Source: Oceanospirillaceae bacterium (GTDB taxonomy: Bacteria; Pseudomonadota; Gammaproteobacteria; Pseudomonadales; Balneatricaceae). From it: a stretch of 9,792 bases of DNA. The notes under the pieces were generated by a model. The model was given only the letters and a program-made list of their open reading frames with translations. It was not told where the DNA came from and did not search any database. The stretch spans positions 1 through 9,792 of the forward strand of contig JAGSHA010000094.1 in the NCBI GenBank assembly GCA_023954795.1. Direction: 5' to 3'. Below, piece by piece: positions 6,179 to 9,792 of this stretch (position 1 is the first letter of the stretch; every line of letters starts with the position of its first letter). Both the position numbers and the translations under genes were made by a program.

Positions 6179-6922
6179 TCAGTCGATAAAGGAAACAGCC
6201 TGTTTGGTATCCCAGACGGCGTTGGCGATCATGTTGTAGTTAGTGAGCGCAGCCTGATAGGCCTCTTCGCCCGGTGCGCCTACGGCATCTTTCACAACAA
6301 CCACATTGAAACCCTGCTCTGTGAGCTCTCGCATATGGGAGTCAGTACACAGGTTTGCCGCAAAGCCACCCAAAATGACCGTCTCGACGCCACGCTTACG
6401 CAGCTGCAGAACCAGATCATTGGAATCCGGGCCGTATACCTTATGCGGTGACGTGATGACCGTTTTTCCATCTTCGATGTATTGCTTCAGAGGCGGGTAG
6501 AAGTCGGCACCACTGTCCTTGAAATTGGCATATGTGGTTGGACCATCAACGCGGAACATATCGATCTTGTTCATCAAGCCTTGTACAGGGCCACGCTCAT
6601 GCCAGTGTTTGTCATGTTCGTAGTAGCTGTGCGGGCTGACAAACAGCTGCATGTCGGCGGACTTAGCCGCTTTCATCAGGCTGGCGATATTGTCGTTGGT
6701 ATTCAGGCGGGTGACGTTATCTTTCACCAATCCCCAGGCAGCACCGTTTTCACTCATAAAGTCATTTTGTGGATCAGTGATCAGCACTGCTGTGGTTTCA
6801 GGGTTTGGCATAAATGCCGGGATCTCGTCCGCCTGTGTCACTTCGACATTGGCGATGGCTGCGGTAAGCGCCACGGCAGTGGACAGTTTGCGCAGTGAGG
6901 ATTTGGTTTTTTGAGTTTTCAT
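6179..6922 (-). CDS. Exported isochorismatase-family cysteine hydrolase
   Basis: A 247-residue member of the isochorismatase-like hydrolase family, whose members cleave amides, ureas or vinyl ethers through a Cys nucleophile. The catalytic triad is visible as Asp50 (LITDPQNDF), Lys161 (SPHKVYG) and Cys192 (GGFAANLCTDS), with the usual spacing. An insert containing HDKHWHERGPV and KIDMFRVDGP (about 103-128) is typical of one subgroup. Residues 1-31 look like a Sec signal peptide: a basic start (KTQKTK..RK), the hydrophobic run TAVALTAAIANV, and a possible cleavage after TQA (29-31). Most family members are cytoplasmic, so a periplasmic location is unusual. The start at 6922 is supported by GGGAG (6934-6930) at 7 bases. 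The substrate cannot be deduced, and the flanking genes do not form a pathway with it. Confidence 0.85.
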   Translation of the reverse strand: MKTQKTKSSLRKLSTAVALTAAIANVEVTQADEIPAFMPNPETTAVLITDPQNDFMSENGAAWGLVKDNVTRLNTNDNIASLMKAAKSADMQLFVSPHSYYEHDKHWHERGPVQGLMNKIDMFRVDGPTTYANFKDSGADFYPPLKQYIEDGKTVITSPHKVYGPDSNDLVLQLRKRGVETVILGGFAANLCTDSHMRELTEQGFNVVVVKDAVGAPGEEAYQAALTNYNMIANAVWDTKQAVSFID

Positions 6923-7162
6923 GTAAGCACTCCCAGTGATATTAGGCGCGCCTGTTGAGCGCGTTTAATCTTGATTTCGAGTGATGACATGATTGCGTAG
7001 AGGGCTATCTATAAACAAATTTTAAATATAAATTTCATTTATAGATATTATGAATATATTTAAATTTAATGAATAAAAATCAATAAGTTATGAGGTTTTT
7101 GGATGTGGATTTATGTGGGGGTGTATGGAATCGATAATGTAGAGCCTGATATCCGGTTAAAC
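6923..7162. other. AT-rich promoter region of the isochorismatase-like gene
   Basis: Bases 7012-7091 are only about 10 percent G+C, far below the surroundings, with runs such as TTTAAATATAAATTTCATTT. ATGAATA occurs at 7050 and again at 7069, 19 bases apart and on the same strand, nearly two helical turns. AAATATA/TATATTT also form an inverted repeat. The patch lies upstream of the minus-strand gene and could be its promoter with an UP-like or silencer-binding element. CGCGC/GCGCG forms a small hairpin in the presumed leader near 6950-6966. No clear -35/-10 pair can be chosen. Confidence 0.4.
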
Positions 7163-7190
7163 AAAAAGGACCGGGTGATAAAACCCGGCC
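7163..7190 (-). terminator. Rho-independent terminator of the porin gene
   Basis: On the minus strand GGCCGGGT (7190-7183) pairs with ACCCGGTC (7176-7169) around a 6-base loop, then comes a run of five T (7167-7163). One pair is G-U only when read on the minus strand, which confirms the direction. It lies about 110 bases past the porin stop codon. Confidence 0.85.
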
Positions 7191-7242
7191 AAACTAAGAA
7201 AGCACTGAGACGTGCCGGAACTCCAAACCGACATTTTCAGGA

Positions 7243-7287
7243 AACCCTGAGTATCTGTCCTGAAGGGGTAGGGAGATACTCAGGGTT
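7243..7287 (-). repeat. 14-bp perfect hairpin in the porin 3' untranslated region
   Basis: AACCCTGAGTATCT (7243-7256) and AGATACTCAGGGTT (7274-7287) pair perfectly around a 17-base loop, beginning 15 bases after the porin stop codon. Only TTTCC follows on the minus strand, so it is a weak terminator by itself. Together with the U-tract terminator further on, it may protect the 3' end of an abundant porin mRNA. Confidence 0.7.
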
Positions 7288-7302
7288 ATGCGATCAAGCG
7301 AC

Positions 7303-8253
7303 TCAGAACTTGATGCGCATACCAGCCAGATAACCGAGGTCCGAATTTGGCTCATCGGTATCAGCGATTTCGGCAAACAGGCTTACGTTTTTCTGTGTTG
7401 GGAACTTATATTCCACGTTGGTATACCACTCGGTAGTGTCCGTGCTGCCTTCATCTGATTTCACTACACCAATAGCCATTTTAGTGGTTGGTGACAGTTT
7501 GAATTTTGCAGCCAGGTTAGAGACATCTTTGTCACCTGCGCCGGTATCCGTGGTGCTGTAATCCGCTGCCAGAGCGGCAAAACCAAAGTTGTAGGCTGCG
7601 CTGACACCCCACGTGTTCTGGTCTTCGGCACCTGCGGTATTGGCGTTGTAGGTCTGATAGGCTGCGGCCAGTTCTACACCGGCTAACTGGGTTGCTACGA
7701 ACAGGTCGAAGGCTTCACCGGAACCATTAGCGGAGGATTCTGCACCAATCAGGGCAGACGCGATAACGGTTACGTTATCGAAGCTGGCGTCCAGACGAAT
7801 CACGTCATCGCCTTTGTCGGCAACCTGTTCAAAACGGTCCTGTGCGGTGTGGGTTTCCAATGCTGCCTCAACACCGAATTCGTCCCCTGCCAGATTCTGA
7901 CGACCAATCGCAATCGCAGCCGTGCCGAAATCCAGTCCGACATACGCTTCTTCCAGCTTGGCGCTTTCCTTGCTGGAGTCGTTGCCTTCGCCATCGAAGC
8001 TGTAGTCCAGCTGGCCGAAAGCTTTCAAGTCATCATTCAGGGTATAAACGATAGAGTTTTTCAGCTCCAGATCGTCAAACTCAACATCCAGTTCTTTATC
8101 TGCACCGGCTTTCTGACGCAGTTGGATCTGCCAGTCGCCCTTCAGTTTGTAGCTCAGACCGTTGCCTTCATAGATGGTGGCAGCCTGTGCCATGCTTACG
8201 GTTGTTAGTCCAAGAGCAGCCACTGCGATTTGCTTTGCGATCATTTTTTTCAT
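7303..8253 (-). CDS. Outer-membrane porin (Gram-negative porin superfamily)
   Basis: A 316-residue beta-barrel porin forming a diffusion channel, probably as a trimer in the outer membrane. Residues 1-24 are a Sec signal peptide ending in AQA, with cleavage before ATIYEGNG. The mature part shows alternating hydrophobic strands split by Asp/Gly/Ser-rich turns, including the early strand YKLKGDWQIQLRQK, LEEAYVGLDFGTAAIAIGRQ (a pattern typical of this porin family) and the closing strand LGYLAGMRIKF, with the terminal Phe that BAM recognises. The size is slightly short but normal for marine gammaproteobacterial porins. The start at 8253 follows AGGTAG about 6 bases upstream. The gene lies downstream of tctA on the same strand, so it may admit the carboxylates taken up by that transporter (inference). 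Confidence 0.9.
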   Translation of the reverse strand: MKKMIAKQIAVAALGLTTVSMAQAATIYEGNGLSYKLKGDWQIQLRQKAGADKELDVEFDDLELKNSIVYTLNDDLKAFGQLDYSFDGEGNDSSKESAKLEEAYVGLDFGTAAIAIGRQNLAGDEFGVEAALETHTAQDRFEQVADKGDDVIRLDASFDNVTVIASALIGAESSANGSGEAFDLFVATQLAGVELAAAYQTYNANTAGAEDQNTWGVSAAYNFGFAALAADYSTTDTGAGDKDVSNLAAKFKLSPTTKMAIGVVKSDEGSTDTTEWYTNVEYKFPTQKNVSLFAEIADTDEPNSDLGYLAGMRIKF

Positions 8254-8514
8254 TATCTACTACCTGTTATTTTTATTTGAAAACTCAGTCGGCAGACCGG
8301 CTTTCAGTTTTTAAAGACAAAAGTTCCCCTCAGTGCTGAAAAAGCAGCACCCAATCTGATGAGAAGTCGGGGAGTTCAATGCTGGGATTGATGTGTCTGA
8401 CCGTCGTGAATCTCTGGTAGCGGGTTCCTCCCACGTTGGCGTTAGCTGAACGTCTTTTGTAGTGTTCAGGCCGGATCGAGTAGAGTCCGGCCCAGTTGTT
8501 TTTAGATGTTGGGC
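8254..8514 (-). promoter_or_regulatory. Porin upstream region with leader hairpin
   Basis: These 261 bases should hold the porin promoter. GTGCTG (8333-8338) and CAGCAC (8345-8350) form a 6-bp hairpin around a loop of five A and a G, about 80 bases before the start codon. A second weak stem, GTCGG/CCGGC, lies close to 8288-8301. No convincing sigma-70 pair or sigma-54 GG-N10-GC site was found. A porin leader of this length is a common target of small RNAs, but none can be inferred here. Confidence 0.4.
8469..8492. terminator. Likely original tctA terminator hairpin, now displaced
   Basis: GGCCGGA (8469-8475) and TCCGGCC (8486-8492) form a 7-bp perfect stem with a 10-base loop. Without the mobile element at 8519-8781 it would lie about 25 bases after the tctA stop codon, the normal place for a terminator. 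A T-run (8499-8503) follows only on the + strand, so on the minus strand it lacks a U-tract. Confidence 0.45.
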
Positions 8515-8518
8515 TTAG
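8515..8518. repeat. Target-site duplication, porin side
   Basis: TTAG directly abuts the GGAACC end of the element and repeats at 8782-8785 on the other side. It fits the YTAR target preference known for IS5-superfamily elements on both strands (TTAG and CTAA). Confidence 0.75.
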
Positions 8519-8548
8519 GGAACCTATGAATAAGTCCGAAACGACTCT

Positions 8549-8644
8549 GGCTTTCAGAGCAAGTCGAGATCAAGGCAGCGATTACAGCCATGCTGGTTGC
8601 CTGGCGAAAATTGCTAACGTAGAGATCGAGTTGCTCTGAAGGCC
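8549..8644. repeat. Inner stem-loop 1 of the MITE-like element
   Basis: The arm at 8549-8571 pairs with 8624-8644 over about 19 positions with two mismatches and a 2-base bulge. The core TTCAGAGCAA/TTGCTCTGAA is perfect. A shorter GGCA/TGCC stem lies within the loop. Confidence 0.65.
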
Positions 8645-8651
8645 CCGAAGG

Positions 8652-8750
8652 GCGGGCGTTAAAACAGCTTTCTGCTTTGTCAGTCAGCTTGGAAAGGACC
8701 AGTCATTCCACTGCGCTGCCTTTCGCTCATAAAGCTGTTTTATCGTCCGC
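8652..8750. repeat. Inner stem-loop 2 of the MITE-like element
   Basis: The arm at 8652-8671 pairs with 8731-8750 over 20 positions, broken by one T-T mismatch and one G-T pair. The inner 12 pairs (TAAAACAGCTTT/AAAGCTGTTTTA) are perfect, and the loop is 59 bases. Confidence 0.7.
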
Positions 8751-8781
8751 AGAGAAAGTATCGGACTTGTTCACAGGTTCC

Positions 8782-8785
8782 TTAG
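8782..8785. repeat. Target-site duplication, tctA side
   Basis: TTAG immediately follows the GGTTCC end of the element. On the minus strand it reads CTAA and includes the whole TAA stop codon of tctA and the last base of its final Gly codon. Confidence 0.75.
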
Positions 8786-9792
8786 CCTTCACCTTCACTG
8801 ATGGCCGCTTCAGCGCCGCGATCAGTCGCCTGGCCTTTGTTTGCGCGACGCTTGTTTACCAGCTCCAGCAGCGGTGGGATGCAGAGCACAACAATGGCAA
8901 CGACCACAATGCCGAGGGTCAGCGGGCGGCCCCGCAGGAAGTCAAAGCTACCGTCTGAGATCACTAGCGCACGGGCCAGGTTGTTTTCCATGATGCCGCC
9001 TAAGATAAAGCCCAGCAGCATCGGAGCCATCGGAAACTCCAGTAGCTTCAGTGCAATCGCTATGACGGTAATGATCGCCATCATGTGAATATCAAAGCTG
9101 TTGAAGCTGACCAGATATACGCCGGTGATAGAGAAAAACAGAATCAGCGGAATCAGAATCGGGCGCGGGATCACCAACAAGCGCGAGATGTATGGGATCA
9201 GCGGCAGGTTAAGGATCAGCAATACCAAGTTGCCGAAATACATGGAGATGATCACCGACCAGAACACATCGGGGTTATCAACAAACAGGCGCGGACCCGG
9301 CTGAATACCGTAAGCGATCAGTGCACCCAGCATGATGGCGGTGGTACCGGAACCTGGAATACCCAGCGTCAGCAGCGGTACAAAAGAACCGGTAGACGCT
9401 GCGTTATTGGCGGATTCCGGCGCGGCCAGACCCCGTAGCGCGCCTTTACCAAACTTCAGCTTCTCTTTGGCTGAGGCGATGTTACGTTCCAGACCATAGG
9501 CTAGGAACGACGCGATGGTTGCACCCGCCCCCGGCAGAACACCCACCAGAAAACCAAAAAACGAAGAGCGGACGACGGTTGGTGCGACATGTTTCACCTC
9601 TTCCTGGCTCAGCTTCATGCTGCCCAAAGAGGCCATATCCATCTGTTCGTCTTTTTCCTTGTGTTGGCCTTTTAATACCGTCATGACCACTTCGGTGAGG
9701 GCGAAGGTTGCCATCGCCAGTAGCAGGAAGCTAATGCCGTCAATCAGGTCGATGTTGCCAAAGGTAAAGCGCGGGGTGCCGGATGTTGTATC
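8782..9792 (-). CDS. tctA: Tripartite tricarboxylate transporter, TctA large membrane subunit (partial)
   Basis: Large permease subunit of a TctABC-type transporter, which moves citrate or other carboxylates across the inner membrane with a periplasmic binding protein (TctC) and a small membrane subunit (TctB). The reading frame is open to the window edge; 336 residues are visible, so about 165 N-terminal residues are outside, given the usual length near 500. The first visible residues (TSGTPRFTFG) match the conserved TctA block, and the ATG at 9714 is internal. Further landmarks are GVLPGAGATIASFLAYGLER, LGIPGSGTTAIMLGALIAYG and QPGPRLF, the glycine/proline loops typical of the family, followed by several hydrophobic segments and a charged cytoplasmic tail ending EGEG. 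The stop codon TAA lies inside the target duplication of the neighbouring mobile element, so the protein is unchanged by the insertion. tctC and tctB are expected upstream, beyond the window. Confidence 0.93.
   Translation of the reverse strand, partial: DTTSGTPRFTFGNIDLIDGISFLLLAMATFALTEVVMTVLKGQHKEKDEQMDMASLGSMKLSQEEVKHVAPTVVRSSFFGFLVGVLPGAGATIASFLAYGLERNIASAKEKLKFGKGALRGLAAPESANNAASTGSFVPLLTLGIPGSGTTAIMLGALIAYGIQPGPRLFVDNPDVFWSVIISMYFGNLVLLILNLPLIPYISRLLVIPRPILIPLILFFSITGVYLVSFNSFDIHMMAIITVIAIALKLLEFPMAPMLLGFILGGIMENNLARALVISDGSFDFLRGRPLTLGIVVVAIVVLCIPPLLELVNKRRANKGQATDRGAEAAISEGEG

Larger units (their letters stand above)
8519..8781. mobile_element. MITE-like element, 263 bp, IS5-type signature
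   Basis: The ends are inverted repeats: starting GGAACCT at 8519-8542 and ending AGGTTCC at 8758-8781, with 21 of 24 positions matching; the block AAGTCCGA is identical in both. TTAG is duplicated on both sides. There is no transposase gene inside, so it would need one supplied elsewhere. The interior folds into two stem-loops: 8549-8571 with 8624-8644 (core TTCAGAGCAA/TTGCTCTGAA), and 8652-8671 with 8731-8750 (20 positions, one mismatch and one G-T pair, core TAAAACAGCTTT). The IS5 assignment rests on the target duplication and the end pattern only. A known insertion sequence may share these ends. Confidence 0.8.

Noticed and set aside
7103..7333. 76-codon + strand frame starting in the AT-rich region
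   Set aside because: It reads through the porin terminator and 3' hairpin in antisense, with no ribosome binding site.
8410..8440. Possible sigma-54 promoter for the porin (GG...GC in GTGGGAGGAACCCGC, minus strand)
   Set aside because: The spacing between GG and GC is 9 rather than the required 10, and the rest of the consensus does not match.
8677..8958. 93-codon + strand frame crossing from the mobile element into tctA
   Set aside because: It runs antisense to tctA and across the element border, so it is a chance frame and not an element gene.

Overview
The window looks like chromosomal DNA of a marine-type gammaproteobacterium, probably in or near the Oceanospirillales (inference). The signs are an outer-membrane porin ending in Phe, a di-heme cytochrome c peroxidase, a quinone-linked malate dehydrogenase (Mqo), a DUF4389 membrane protein, a tripartite tricarboxylate transporter (TctA) and Shine-Dalgarno sites of the usual type. 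Base composition appears moderate. There are no rRNA or tRNA genes, no CRISPR array and no transposase gene.

Layout. Bases 1-1315 hold no convincing large gene. They contain a structured RNA-like hairpin (391-427) followed by a strong ribosome binding site and a 27-codon hydrophobic mini-ORF (449-532), several short dyads, and a possible promoter for the next gene. On the + strand follow mqo (1334-2821) with a clear terminator, a DUF4389 membrane protein (2955-3308), and a lipoprotein di-heme peroxidase (3434-4603). The peroxidase promoter has an FNR/Anr-like box about 41 bases upstream of the expected start, next to a perfect TATAAT. A 16-bp perfect hairpin separates it from the convergent minus-strand genes.

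On the minus strand lie a probable type I secreted protein (4651-5838), an isochorismatase-family hydrolase with a signal peptide (6179-6922), a porin (7303-8253) with a 3' hairpin and a U-tract terminator, and the C-terminal two thirds of tctA (8782 to beyond the window end).

The most distinctive find is a 263-bp mobile element without genes (8519-8781) between tctA and the porin. It has 24-bp imperfect terminal inverted repeats (21 of 24 match), a perfect 4-bp target duplication (TTAG/CTAA), and two internal long stem-loops. It is a MITE-like element with the target-site signature of the IS5 superfamily, and it sits exactly at the tctA stop codon without changing the protein.

Functionally the window mixes carbon and electron flow: malate oxidation into the quinone pool, periplasmic peroxide removal using c-type cytochrome electrons (probably induced at low oxygen), and carboxylate uptake, where the porin next to tctA may supply the outer-membrane step. 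The secreted protein and the exported isochorismatase-like enzyme are accessory genes whose substrates cannot be read from the sequence.
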